64,000 nt of DNA from Acidobacteriota bacterium (GTDB lineage Bacteria > Acidobacteriota > Holophagae > Holophagales > Holophagaceae): contig JAJYRN010000003.1 in assembly GCA_021794095.1 (NCBI GenBank), forward strand, positions 62,001 to 126,000. The letters run 5' to 3'. Position numbers and translations under genes: made by a program. Shown here in pieces: positions 1 to 8,009 of this stretch; positions within the stretch are counted from its first letter, which is position 1, and the number at the start of each line of letters is the position of its first letter. Under the pieces are notes generated by a model, which saw nothing but the letters and a program-made list of their open reading frames with translations, had not been told where the DNA came from and did not search any database.

Positions 1-798
1 ATAGCCGGCCACTTCGGCGTAGATCTTCGCGCCCCGGGCCTTGGCGAGTTCGTATTCCTCAAGGATGACGATGCCGGAGCCCTCGCCCATGACGAACCCA
101 TCGCGGTCCACATCGAAGGGACGCGAGGCCCGCTGGGGCTCGTCGTTCCGGGTGCTCAAGGCGCGCATGGACGAGAAGCCGCCCACGCCCAGCTGGTTGA
201 TGACGGAATCGCTGCCACCCGCCATCATCCGGTCGGCGTAGCCGAAGGCGATGAGGCGCGCGGCATCGCCGATGGCGTGGGCGCCCGTGGCACAGGCGGT
301 GGCCACGGCGCTGTTGGGCCCCTGCAGGCCGTACTTGATGCTGGCCTGGCCGCTGGCCATGTTCACGATGAGGCTGGGGATGAAGAACGGACTGGTGCGC
401 CGGGGGCCGCGGTAGCTGTTGGCCTCTTCCCAGATGGTGCTGAGGCCGCCGATGCCGCTGCCGATGTAGACGCCGAACACCTCGCGCTCCGCCTTGCTGA
501 GCGTGACCTGGTCGAAACCCGCATCCATCCACGCCTCGTGGGCCGCGCCCAGGGCGTACTGGATGAAGATGTCCATCTTCTTCTGCTCTTTCTTGTCAAT
601 GCACCCATCGGGATTGAAGCCCTTGACCTGCCCCGCGATCTTGCAGGCGAACTCCGCGGTGTCGAACCGGTCAATGGGCCCGATGCCGCTTCGGCCCGCT
701 AGCAGGTTGTCCCAGGTCTCCGCGACTCCGAGCCCACAGGGGTTGACCGTGCCCATGCCCGTGATGACCACGCGGCGGCGATGGATGGGAGTGCTCAT
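1..798 (-). CDS. fabF: Beta-ketoacyl-ACP synthase II, 3'-truncated by window edge
   Basis: Condensing enzyme of fatty-acid elongation: it joins malonyl-ACP to a growing acyl-ACP in the cytoplasm. The visible N-terminal 266 residues begin with [18 protein letters not shown] and contain the nucleophile-cysteine motif [12 protein letters not shown], the usual KAS II active site. The C-terminal part with the two catalytic histidines lies outside the window. The ATG at 798 is preceded by a GAGGTGA-type ribosome site. It follows acpP on the same strand, separated by a stem-loop, the classic acpP-fabF order. Family assignment is secure; KAS II rather than KAS I rests on the acpP linkage. Confidence 0.95.
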   Translation of the reverse strand, partial: MSTPIHRRRVVITGMGTVNPCGLGVAETWDNLLAGRSGIGPIDRFDTAEFACKIAGQVKGFNPDGCIDKKEQKKMDIFIQYALGAAHEAWMDAGFDQVTLSKAEREVFGVYIGSGIGGLSTIWEEANSYRGPRRTSPFFIPSLIVNMASGQASIKYGLQGPNSAVATACATGAHAIGDAARLIAFGYADRMMAGGSDSVINQLGVGGFSSMRALSTRNDEPQRASRPFDVDRDGFVMGEGSGIVILEEYELAKARGAKIYAEVAGY

Positions 799-858
799 GC
801 GTCACCTCTCGAACGGACTGCGGGTCCTTGAAGTCTAATCGCCTGCGGGGTCCGGTTG

Positions 859-897
859 AAAAACGAACGTGCCGCAGGCCATGGGGCGCTGCGGCAC
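859..897 (-). terminator. Stem-loop with T-run between acpP and fabF
   Basis: A perfect 9-bp inverted repeat (GTGCCGCAG at 869-877, CTGCGGCAC at 889-897) lies just after the acpP stop on the minus strand and is followed by GTTCGTTTTT. This is the form of an intrinsic terminator or attenuator. It would let acpP be made in excess over fabF, as is usual for this abundant carrier protein. The effect on transcription is inferred. Confidence 0.6.
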
Positions 898-914
898 GGA
901 ATGCGGGCGTGGGA

Positions 915-1154
915 TCAGGCCTTGGCGTGCTTCTCGATGTAGGCAACCGCATCGCCCACGGTGCGGATCTTCTCCTGCTCGCTCTCGGGAATCTCGAGGC
1001 TGAAGGCCTCCTCAATGGCCATGATGATCTCGACAGTATCGAGGCTGTCGGCACCGAGGTCGTCCACGAAATGGCTGGCTTCGGTAATCGAATCCTCAGG
1101 CTTGGCCAGTTGCTCGGCAATGATTGCAATGACCTTCTTACGCACATCAGCCAT
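915..1154 (-). CDS. acpP: Acyl carrier protein
   Basis: Small acidic cytoplasmic carrier that holds growing acyl chains as a thioester on 4'-phosphopantetheine. The 79-residue length is typical. The prosthetic-group serine lies in the motif [19 protein letters not shown] (DSL, around residue 37). The start ATG at 1154 has a strong GGAGGAG ribosome site nearby. It is first in an acpP-fabF operon and diverges from xerD across about 95 bases. Confidence 0.98.
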   Translation of the reverse strand: MADVRKKVIAIIAEQLAKPEDSITEASHFVDDLGADSLDTVEIIMAIEEAFSLEIPESEQEKIRTVGDAVAYIEKHAKA

Positions 1155-1248
1155 CGTGGGCTCCTCCAGACGAACCCGAAAACCCTAACACATCCCCCTC
1201 CGAAAACAAAACCCCGAGTCAACCATCCGTTGCACCTCTCCCAGGGAT

Positions 1249-2199
1249 ATGCGGGAATGGCACATGCCCCGCCCTAAGCAGACCGAGGAACCCGAGCATG
1301 GATGGCCCCTGGGTTGGGCCGCCAGCCTGAGGGAATTCCGGACGTTCCTGGCGGTGGAGCGGGGGCTCTCCCCCCACACCACAGAGGGCTACCTGTCCGA
1401 TCTTGCCCATCTGGCATCCTGGGCCAGCACGGAGAATCTGGCCCCGGGCGAACTGACGCGCGATCACCTCTCGCGGTTCCTGGTCACCCAGCAGGCCCTG
1501 GGGAAGGCCCCCCGGAGTCTGGCGCGGATGAGTTCCAGCGTGCGATCGTTGCTGACCTTTTTGCGCATGGAAGGCGGCAGCGGCGCAGGCCCCGAGGCCG
1601 TGGTGAAGTCTCCCCGTCCGCCACGCATGCTCCCCCGCACCTTGAGCGAACCCCAGGTGGAGGCCCTCCTGGAAGCGCCGGACACGAACACCCCCCTCGG
1701 CATCCGCGACCGGGCCTGGCTGGAACTGCTCTATGCCTCGGGTCTCCGCGTCTCAGAGCTGGCGGGGCTCCCGGCCCTTGGTGTCTTCCTGGACGAGGGC
1801 TTTCTGAAGGTCATGGGCAAGGGCCGCAAGGAGCGGCTGATCCCCTTCGGCGCCAGCGCCGAACACTGGATCCGCGCCTGGCTGGCCTTGCGCTCCGGGT
1901 TCAAGCCGAAGGGGGGCGAACTGTTCGTGGGGCAGCGCGGCGAGCCCCTCAGCCGGCAGCACCTCTGGCGGCTTCTCAAGGGGTATGCGCGGAAAGCAGA
2001 CCTGCGGCCCGGCATGGTGAGCCCCCACGTCCTCCGGCACGCCTTCGCCACCCATCTGCTCGACCACGGGGCTGATCTGCGGGCTGTCCAGGCCATGCTG
2101 GGTCATGCGGACATCAGCACCACGCAGATCTACACCCATGTCCACCAGGCCCGCCTGCGCGCCCTCTACGACCGGATGCACCCGCGTGGCGGTGGCTGA
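1249..2199 (+). CDS. xerD: Tyrosine recombinase XerC/XerD
   Basis: Site-specific recombinase of the type that resolves chromosome dimers at dif with a partner Xer protein and FtsK. The 316 residues hold an N-terminal SAM-like core-binding domain (about 27-110) and a C-terminal catalytic domain. All expected catalytic residues are visible: R167 in ASGLRVSELAG, K191 in VMGKGRKERL, H260 and R263 in SPHVLRHAFATH, H286 in LGHADIS, and Y295 in QIYTHVH. It could start at 1249 or at an ATG at 1264. The sequence matches housekeeping Xer proteins rather than phage integrases, and no mobile-element genes adjoin it. XerC versus XerD cannot be decided without the partner gene. Its TGA stop lies inside a palindromic repeat. 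Confidence 0.88.
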   Translation: MREWHMPRPKQTEEPEHGWPLGWAASLREFRTFLAVERGLSPHTTEGYLSDLAHLASWASTENLAPGELTRDHLSRFLVTQQALGKAPRSLARMSSSVRSLLTFLRMEGGSGAGPEAVVKSPRPPRMLPRTLSEPQVEALLEAPDTNTPLGIRDRAWLELLYASGLRVSELAGLPALGVFLDEGFLKVMGKGRKERLIPFGASAEHWIRAWLALRSGFKPKGGELFVGQRGEPLSRQHLWRLLKGYARKADLRPGMVSPHVLRHAFATHLLDHGADLRAVQAMLGHADISTTQIYTHVHQARLRALYDRMHPRGGG

Positions 2200-2251
2200 C
2201 ATGAACGAGGGGGGACCGCCTGCTCCCCTTTGGTTCGCGATGTCCCCCCTC
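2196..2251. repeat. Palindromic repeat, copy 1 (supplies xerD stop codon)
   Basis: A 56-base element. Its first 30 bases and last 17 bases are identical to a second copy at 4291-4346; only the 9-base centre differs. It holds a perfect 10-bp inverted repeat, GAGGGGGGAC at 2207-2216 and GTCCCCCCTC at 2242-2251. The TGA at bases 2-4 of the element is the stop codon of xerD. It lies between convergent genes, so it may also act as a bidirectional terminator. REP-like status is inferred from two copies. Confidence 0.8.
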
Positions 2252-2293
2252 TTACACCACGGCTGATCGGGGCGACGGCCACCCTCTCTGCTA

Positions 2294-3175
2294 TCAGCGC
2301 TGGGCCAGCACCACGCCGGACGCGACCAGAACGGTCCCCGCCACGAAGGGCAGCGTGATGGGCTGGGCCAGGAAGAGCCATCCAAGCAGGGCCGTCACCA
2401 CCGGCTGGGCGTTGCTCGCGATGGCCACGCGGCTGGGTTCTTTCAGGGAGAGGGCGTGGAACCAGAGCAGGTAGGAGGCGACGCTGGTGACGAGGCCGAG
2501 GTAGACCAGGCCGACCCAGGCCATCGGCGGGACATGGGCCAGATGCAGGTGGGGAAGCCCGGCCACACCCAGGGGCGCGAAGACGGCCAGGCCGAACAGG
2601 ATGGACAGGGTCGTGGCGGACTGGGCGCCGTGCCTCAGCACCAGCGGCCGGCTGGCAACGGTGTAACCGGCCCAGGCGATCACAGCCACAAGGATCATCA
2701 GATCGCCCAGGATCCACCGGGGCGGCAGGATGGCGCGGCCTTGCCTTCCCGCCAGCAGCGCCACCACCCCCGCGAAGGCGAGGACAAGGCCCAGCAGCTT
2801 CTGGGCATTCGGGCGCTCCTGCCCGCGGGCCCAGGCCATCAGGAGCACGAACGTGGGTGTCAGGGCATACAGGAGCGCGGCATGGGACGGCAGGGTGAAG
2901 GCCAGTCCGCCGAGGAAGGCGATCTGGTTGAGCGCCACGCCCAGAAAGCCCAGCCCCAGATAGGCCCGCCACTCCGCCCGCGCCAGAGGCCAGAGGACAA
3001 GGCCCCGGAGCCGGGCCAGGAAGAGGAATCCAGCTCCCGCAATGAGGAACCTGAAGAGCCCCAGAACCAAGGTGGGGAAGGCATCCGCAGCGATCTTACC
3101 CACCAGGTAGGTGCCGGCGGAAAGACAGGTGTGGAGGGTCATGACGACGGCGAAGCGGAGGTCTGATCGAGCCAT
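2294..3175 (-). CDS. EamA/DMT-family transporter
   Basis: Integral inner-membrane protein of the drug/metabolite transporter superfamily, which usually exports small metabolites or amino acids. Its 293 residues form two EamA repeats with about ten hydrophobic helices, for example FPTLVLGLFRFLIAGAGFLF and the second-half stretch ILGDLMILVAVIAWAGYTV. Conserved proline/glycine-rich helix ends such as PITLPFVAGTVLVASGVVL support the family. The substrate cannot be told. It diverges closely from the WYL gene and converges on xerD. Confidence 0.85.
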   Translation of the reverse strand: MARSDLRFAVVMTLHTCLSAGTYLVGKIAADAFPTLVLGLFRFLIAGAGFLFLARLRGLVLWPLARAEWRAYLGLGFLGVALNQIAFLGGLAFTLPSHAALLYALTPTFVLLMAWARGQERPNAQKLLGLVLAFAGVVALLAGRQGRAILPPRWILGDLMILVAVIAWAGYTVASRPLVLRHGAQSATTLSILFGLAVFAPLGVAGLPHLHLAHVPPMAWVGLVYLGLVTSVASYLLWFHALSLKEPSRVAIASNAQPVVTALLGWLFLAQPITLPFVAGTVLVASGVVLAQR

Positions 3176-3274
3176 CCCTCCAGCATGGCCACCGCCAGGA
3201 CCTGGCGCCCCTCCGAAATGGACATGGACCGCCCAGGCAGGGATGGGCGATCATGGGCCCAGGAGTACCCATCC

Positions 3275-4294
3275 ATGGCCGTGACCAAGACCCCCCGCAA
3301 GAAGGCTGCCGCCGCCGAAGCCCCCAAGCCTTCCAAGGCCCCCACCAAGAAGCCGGCTGTGAAGGCCGCGACCCGGAAGGCCGCCCCCCAGGAAGCGCCC
3401 GCGCCCAGCCCCAGCAAGAAGCCGGGCCGTAAGCCCAAGGCACTGGTCGAATCCACCCCGGTGGCCGCCGAGTCCCCGTCTCCGCTGGATTCCGCTCCCA
3501 AGGCGGAAGCAAAGCGGAAGACCACTGCCTCCGCCACTGTCGCTCCACTCTTCCCAGCCTTCACCGAAACGGTGCTGGCCGCCATCCGGGAAGGACGCGC
3601 GCTCGAATTCATCTTCGCCGACGCCGACACGAATGCGCCTCGCACCTTCGAGCCACGCCAGCTCACCTTCGACGCGCTGAGCCAGGCCTGGTACGTCTGG
3701 GGCTGGGACCGCCGCTACAATGCCGAGCGTTTCCACCGGCTGGATCTGCTGGCGGAGATCAACCTGGTGGAAGGCGTGGGCCGTGCGGCGCAGGGCCCCT
3801 ACGCCGAGGGCACACCGGCCAACCAGATTGGCGGCTGGCTGGGGGGCGAACCCATCGCCGTCAAGGCCACCCTCATGAAGCAGTGGGTGTTCGCGGTGAA
3901 GCAGGCCCCGCCGGCCTTCCCCCATTTCCGCCTGGAGGAGACCGGCGATGGCCAGGCGCTGGTGACCTTTTCCGCCACGGACCTGCGCGCCATCGCGCGC
4001 TGGATCTTCCAGTTCGGCGACGGCATCCAGGTGGCCGAGCCCCCCCGCCTCCTGGATCGGATGCGGCAGGTGGCTGCGGTGTGGACGGGTCGCGAGCGCA
4101 CAGCAGCCCCTACCCCAACCCGCCCCGAGCCGCCCCACGCGGAGCATCGCCCCGCACCCCGCCCCGAAGCGCACCCGGAACCCCGCCGCCAAGAGGCCCG
4201 GCCCCCCCGGGAGACTCGGCCACGCGAACCGGAGGAGGAGGCTCCGCGGACCAAGCCGGGCAAGGTCGAGGTCATCCGTTTCGACCGACTCTGA
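3275..4294 (+). CDS. WYL-domain protein without a DNA-binding domain
   Basis: The core (about residues 95-275) matches a WYL domain followed by a WCX-like extension. Around residues 103-150 are GRALEFIFADADTN, FEPRQL and WYVWGWDRRYNAERFHRLDL, the usual WYL pattern; the later IARWIFQFGDGIQVAEPPRLLDRM fits WCX. WYL domains normally sense ligands such as nucleic acids or nucleotides and are fused to helix-turn-helix regulators. None is visible here. Instead there is a Lys/Ala/Pro-rich N-tail and an Arg/Pro-rich C-tail, both low-complexity and basic, which may bind nucleic acid. The ATG at 3275 has AGGAG ten bases upstream and is preferred over an in-frame ATG at 3185. The stop lies in palindromic repeat copy 2. 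Confidence 0.75.
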   Translation: MAVTKTPRKKAAAAEAPKPSKAPTKKPAVKAATRKAAPQEAPAPSPSKKPGRKPKALVESTPVAAESPSPLDSAPKAEAKRKTTASATVAPLFPAFTETVLAAIREGRALEFIFADADTNAPRTFEPRQLTFDALSQAWYVWGWDRRYNAERFHRLDLLAEINLVEGVGRAAQGPYAEGTPANQIGGWLGGEPIAVKATLMKQWVFAVKQAPPAFPHFRLEETGDGQALVTFSATDLRAIARWIFQFGDGIQVAEPPRLLDRMRQVAAVWTGRERTAAPTPTRPEPPHAEHRPAPRPEAHPEPRRQEARPPRETRPREPEEEAPRTKPGKVEVIRFDRL

Positions 4295-4346
4295 CATGAA
4301 CGAGGGGGGACCGCCTGCTCGCCTGCGGCTCGCGATGTCCCCCCTC
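4291..4346. repeat. Palindromic repeat, copy 2 (supplies WYL-gene stop codon)
   Basis: Second copy of the element at 2196-2251. The same perfect 10-bp arms occur at 4302-4311 and 4337-4346 with the same 25-base loop. Only the middle of the loop differs. The TGA at bases 2-4 again ends the upstream plus-strand gene, and the element again lies between convergent genes. Confidence 0.8.
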
Positions 4347-4393
4347 GTGCACCCCCACATGGTGTCCCGGCCAAGCCGGAACACCATGTCTGA

Positions 4394-5962
4394 TCACTCG
4401 GCCAGCGTCCACCCCCGCATGCCGGGCCAGTAGGCGAAGGGCTGCCCGAGCGGATTGAAGCCAACGCCTTGCAGCTTCACAGTGGCGATATAGCGATTCA
4501 GGTTGTAGGTGAGCGGGATCACGGGACGGTCCCGCCAGATCAATCCGGCAATGCGCTGATAGATGCGCTTCCGGGCTTCGGGATCGAGGGTGTGCAGCCC
4601 CTCGTCGAAGAGGCGGTCCACTTCAGGATTCACGTAGGAACTGACATTGGCCTTGCTGATCAGCCCCTCGCGCGTGAACAGCGGGCTGTCGTCATTGGGA
4701 TCAAGGGTCGTGGTCCATCCGTAGGACCAGATATCCCCTTGGTGGTTGGCCGACTTGACCCCGAGATCATCAAACGAGACGGGACGGATTTCGATGCGGA
4801 CACCGATCTTGGCGGCCCGGGCCACCAGGAGATGGGTGACACTCCGCTTGCCCGCGTCGCTCTCTTCGTAGGCGACCAGGCTCAAGGTGCGGCCCAGGGC
4901 ATCGTGCCGCAGGCCATCGGGCCCGAGATGCCAGCCGGCTTCGTCCAGCAGGGCCACCGCCCGCGAGAGTTTGGGCAAGGGTCGCGGCGTGGGATCGTAA
5001 GCCCAGCTCTCCGGGGACCAGAACGAGGTGGCCAGGCGGGTGCCAAAAAGTTCGCGGCCGCGGGACAGTTCCTCCCAGGGCACCATCTCCGCCAGGGCTT
5101 GGCGCAGGCGCACATCCCCCAGCAGGCTGAGTTTGGGATCGCAGTTCAGGAAAAAGGCATTGAAGGCCGCCTGGGGCGCCGCGTAGGCCTTGACACGCCC
5201 CTTCAGGATGACGCCATGCCGCACCAGGTAGTGGGTCAGCGGGCCCACCGGGCAGAGATGCAGGCGCCCGTCTAGCAGCGGAGTCCGCACATTCTTGATG
5301 GGATCTACGTTGATCAGGTCGAACGCCGGCCATTTCCCCGGGTGGGCGCCCCGGTAGCCGTCCCAGCGTTCAAGCCGCACTTCCTGCCGGTTGCCCTGGC
5401 CCACCACACGGTAGGGGCCGGAACCCACGGGAGTGAAACTGATGGGCTGGGTGGCTGGATGCGGGCCCATCGCATAGAATTTGCGCGGCACCGGAATGAA
5501 GTTGTAGAGGTCTGACATCAGCGTGCCACGGGGGCGGGCCAGGTGGATATGCACCGTCAGCGGCCCTTCGGCCGTGAGGCTGTCCATGGTCCGGATGCCC
5601 GGAACCGTGTCGCTGATGGCCCGGACCTGGGGCAGACGCAGCATCTTCCAGGTGAACACCACATCCTCAGCCTCGATGGGACTGCCATCCTGCCAGCGCA
5701 TGCCCGGCCGCAGATGCAGGATGATGTCGCGCCCGCCATTCTTGATATCCCACGATTGCAGCAATTCAGGAATGAAGTGCCCCTGCTCGTCAATGGTCAC
5801 CAGGCGGTCGAACACCAGGTCCACCATCTCGGTATCGGTATCCCGCGAGAGCAGGAGGGGATTGAGGGTGCTCCACCCGCTCAGGCCCACCCGGATGGGC
5901 GTCGCCGCCCCCAGGGCCAAGGTGGCGCTCAGCATGAACAGCAGCAGGCGGAAACGCATCAT
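4394..5962 (-). CDS. ABC-transporter solute-binding protein, family 5 (peptide/nickel type)
   Basis: Periplasmic binding protein of the DppA/OppA class (SBP_bac_5). The 522-residue length is typical. A signal peptide is visible (MMRFRLLLFMLSATLALGAA). Family features include RVGLSGWSTLNPLLLSRDTDTEMVD, DRLVTIDEQGHFIPELLQSW, WQDGSPIEAEDVVFTWKML and the C-terminal QRIAGLIWRDRPVIPLTYN. No permease or ATPase genes adjoin it, so it probably serves a transporter encoded elsewhere. The ligand is unknown; oligopeptide is most likely from the family. Confidence 0.88.
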   Translation of the reverse strand: MMRFRLLLFMLSATLALGAATPIRVGLSGWSTLNPLLLSRDTDTEMVDLVFDRLVTIDEQGHFIPELLQSWDIKNGGRDIILHLRPGMRWQDGSPIEAEDVVFTWKMLRLPQVRAISDTVPGIRTMDSLTAEGPLTVHIHLARPRGTLMSDLYNFIPVPRKFYAMGPHPATQPISFTPVGSGPYRVVGQGNRQEVRLERWDGYRGAHPGKWPAFDLINVDPIKNVRTPLLDGRLHLCPVGPLTHYLVRHGVILKGRVKAYAAPQAAFNAFFLNCDPKLSLLGDVRLRQALAEMVPWEELSRGRELFGTRLATSFWSPESWAYDPTPRPLPKLSRAVALLDEAGWHLGPDGLRHDALGRTLSLVAYEESDAGKRSVTHLLVARAAKIGVRIEIRPVSFDDLGVKSANHQGDIWSYGWTTTLDPNDDSPLFTREGLISKANVSSYVNPEVDRLFDEGLHTLDPEARKRIYQRIAGLIWRDRPVIPLTYNLNRYIATVKLQGVGFNPLGQPFAYWPGMRGWTLAE

Positions 5963-5998
5963 GGTTATTCCATCGGCAGATCTGGACCGACGCTGAGT

Positions 5999-6571
5999 TC
6001 AGAAAGCCAGCGCCCCCCGCTCCACCAGATCCACCAGGGCCTCGGACATCCGCTGGCCAGGCTTGGGGGGCCTCTCCACGATGGAGCCCACCAGCTTCTG
6101 GCCACCCCCGGGCTGCGTGGCAAAGACATAGAACGTCGGCACCCGCGCCACGTTCTGGGAGGCGCACCCCTTGGGCCAGGCGGCAGGATCAACCTTCTTG
6201 TCCCGGTAGACCCCCAGGTAATGCACCTCGATGAACGGATTGGGATGGGCCTCCAACGCGAGCAGTTCCGGCAGCTGGTGCTGGCTGTCGCTGCACCAGG
6301 AGCCGAAGACGGCCACCAGGGTGAGGGGCTGCTTCACGGCCTGCCAGCGGGCGACCAGCGCCGCGGGCAGGTGGGTCTTGGCGGTGGCCTCCCGGAAGAC
6401 CGCCCGGTGCGCCAGGATGGCCTCGCGTGTGGTGGGCCCGAGCAGCAGCGGCTGGTGATCCACCGCGTCGCAGGGCAACGCTCCGGGCGCCGTGGCTGGA
6501 ATCATCGGGGGAGGCGCAGCCGGCTGAGCGTTGAGCAGCGTGGTTGTCAGGAGGAGGGCGCGTTTCATCAT
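5999..6571 (-). CDS. Secreted thioredoxin-fold protein with a CxxS-type site
   Basis: About 190 residues with an N-terminal signal peptide (MMKRALLLTTTLLNAQ) and a thioredoxin-like core. The active-site region reads LVAVFGSWCSDSQHQLPELL, a WCxxS form in which the second cysteine is replaced by serine. A cis-proline motif VARVPTFYVF follows. CxxS proteins usually bind or isomerise disulfides rather than run a dithiol cycle. The ATG at 6571 (with a second at 6568) has GGAG upstream and is chosen over the longer frame from 6616. It lies just upstream of the peptide-binding protein on the same strand; whether they are linked in function is unclear. Confidence 0.75.
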   Translation of the reverse strand: MMKRALLLTTTLLNAQPAAPPPMIPATAPGALPCDAVDHQPLLLGPTTREAILAHRAVFREATAKTHLPAALVARWQAVKQPLTLVAVFGSWCSDSQHQLPELLALEAHPNPFIEVHYLGVYRDKKVDPAAWPKGCASQNVARVPTFYVFATQPGGGQKLVGSIVERPPKPGQRMSEALVDLVERGALAF

Positions 6572-6607
6572 CGGCTCCAGGAGCCTAATGCTACTCCCGC
6601 GGCAAAC

Positions 6608-6636
6608 TTGACTCAAACGCTCAAGAATCCTAGCCT
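6608..6636 (+). promoter_or_regulatory. Candidate sigma-70-type promoter for rrf2-ttcA
   Basis: TTGACT at 6608-6613, a 17-base spacer and TAGCCT at 6631-6636 lie just before the GTG start at 6655. The -35 is good and the -10 is weak. Rrf2 proteins often bind their own promoter, but no clear operator palindrome is visible here. Confidence 0.4.
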
Positions 6637-6654
6637 GTATTTTGGGAGTGTCCT

Positions 6655-7161
6655 GTGAAGATCTCCGCCCGAGGCAGGTACAGCATGCAGGCCCTGTTCG
6701 ACCTGGCCCACCACAGCCATGGCCAGCCGGTGCCCCTGCATGTCATCGCCGAACGCCAGAAGCTCTCCCTGCCCTTCCTCGAACAGATCTTCAACAAGCT
6801 GCGCAAAGCCGGCATCGTGGCCAGTGTCCGCGGCCCCCGCGGGGGCTACGTCCTCACGCGGCCCTGCAATCAGGTCAGCGTGGGCGAAGTGCTGCGCCTC
6901 ACGGACAGCAGCTTCTATGCCGCGGCCAAGGAGGATCCCAAGGCCGCCAACCGCGTGCTGATGGCCGACGAGAAGATGAGCCGCCTGCTCTGGAACCAGT
7001 TGTCTAACCACATCTCCGCCTTCATGGAGAAGGTCACCTTCGCTGATCTCTGCACCGAGACCGCCAGCAACACCTGCCCGGATTGCACCTGCCCCGAGTA
7101 CGTGAAGGATGTGGAAGGCCAGATCTCGCGCGGCGAACGCAGGCCCTGCGGCGTGCTGTGA
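6655..7161 (+). CDS. Rrf2-family transcriptional regulator
   Basis: Winged-helix regulator of the IscR/NsrR/RsrR type, usually controlled by a bound Fe-S cluster. The N-terminus MKISARGRYSMQALFDLA and the wing SVRGPRGGYVLTRP are diagnostic. Cysteines at 133, 141, 144 and 146 (DLC...CPDCTCPEY) could bind a cluster; a further cysteine (165) lies near the C-terminus. The spacing is not the standard IscR CX5CX7C. The start is GTG at 6655 with GGGAGTG upstream. It overlaps ttcA by GTGA, so the two are probably co-translated. That suggests a link between Fe-S status and a Fe-S-dependent tRNA thiolase. Confidence 0.88.
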   Translation: MKISARGRYSMQALFDLAHHSHGQPVPLHVIAERQKLSLPFLEQIFNKLRKAGIVASVRGPRGGYVLTRPCNQVSVGEVLRLTDSSFYAAAKEDPKAANRVLMADEKMSRLLWNQLSNHISAFMEKVTFADLCTETASNTCPDCTCPEYVKDVEGQISRGERRPCGVL

Positions 7162-8009
7162 GCAATCCCTGCGCGCTTCCCAGCCTGGCCCTGCCACCCA
7201 ACGAGGCTGACCTCAAGACCCTGCCCAGCCTGGAGCGCAAGCTCGCCCGCCGCCTGGGGAAAACCAACGGCGCCTACCAGCTCATTGCGGATGGCGACCG
7301 GATTCTCGTGGCCGTGAGCGGCGGCAAGGATTCCTGGGCCCTGCTCGACCTCCTGGAGCGCCTGCGCACGCGCGCCCCCGTGACCTTCACCGTGGAGGCC
7401 GTCACGGTGGATCCGGGTTTCCCCCAGTTCAACCCCGATCCCATCACCGAAACCTGCGAGCGCCTGGGCGTGCCCCATCACATCATCCCCGCCCCCATTG
7501 ACAGGATGGTGCGCACCAAGCCCGAGGAACTGCCCTGCATCATCTGCTCGCGGCTGCGGCGCGGCGTGCTCTACTCCTTCGCCAAGCAGCGCGGCTTCTC
7601 CAAGATCGCCCTGGGCCACCACCTGGACGACCTGCTGGAGACGCTGCTCATCAACCTGTTCTTCGAGGGCCGCCTCAGCACCATGCCCCTGCGCCTCACG
7701 AGCGACGATGGCGCCAACACCGTCATCCGTCCCCTGGGCACCTGCGAGGAGAAGGATCTCCAGCGCTACGCCTGGCTGCGTGGCTTCCCCATCGTGCCCT
7801 GCGGCTGCCCCCTCTGCGGCTGCTCCAGCCTGGAGAGCCGTCGCAAGCAGGTGAAGGAGCTGATCGCCTCCATGGAGACCAGCATCCCCCGCCTGAAGGC
7901 CTCCATGCTCGGCGCCATGGGCAACGTGAAGTTGAGCCACCTGCTGGATCTGAACCTCGGCGCCCTGAGCGCCAAGGGCGTGGATGAGGCCGTGGAGCGG
8001 TTGGGCTAG
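7158..8009 (+). CDS. ttcA: tRNA 2-thiocytidine biosynthesis protein TtcA
   Basis: ATP-dependent, [4Fe-4S]-containing enzyme that thiolates cytidine 32 of tRNA. The PP-loop SGGKDS is at residues 54-59. The cluster-binding pair CIIC is at 127-130 in ELPCIICSRLRRG, and a later cysteine-rich segment CGCPLCGC (215-222) supplies the third ligand. About 283 residues from the GTG at 7158, which overlaps the rrf2 stop codon; a longer in-frame ATG at 7083 would overlap rrf2 by 79 bases and is less likely. Its TAG stop shares CTAG with the stop of convergent rlmI. Confidence 0.92.
   Translation: MSNPCALPSLALPPNEADLKTLPSLERKLARRLGKTNGAYQLIADGDRILVAVSGGKDSWALLDLLERLRTRAPVTFTVEAVTVDPGFPQFNPDPITETCERLGVPHHIIPAPIDRMVRTKPEELPCIICSRLRRGVLYSFAKQRGFSKIALGHHLDDLLETLLINLFFEGRLSTMPLRLTSDDGANTVIRPLGTCEEKDLQRYAWLRGFPIVPCGCPLCGCSSLESRRKQVKELIASMETSIPRLKASMLGAMGNVKLSHLLDLNLGALSAKGVDEAVERLG

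Noticed and set aside
1249-2199. XerD as integrase of a mobile element
   Set aside because: The sequence matches housekeeping Xer recombinases, and no phage, attachment duplication or cargo adjoins it.
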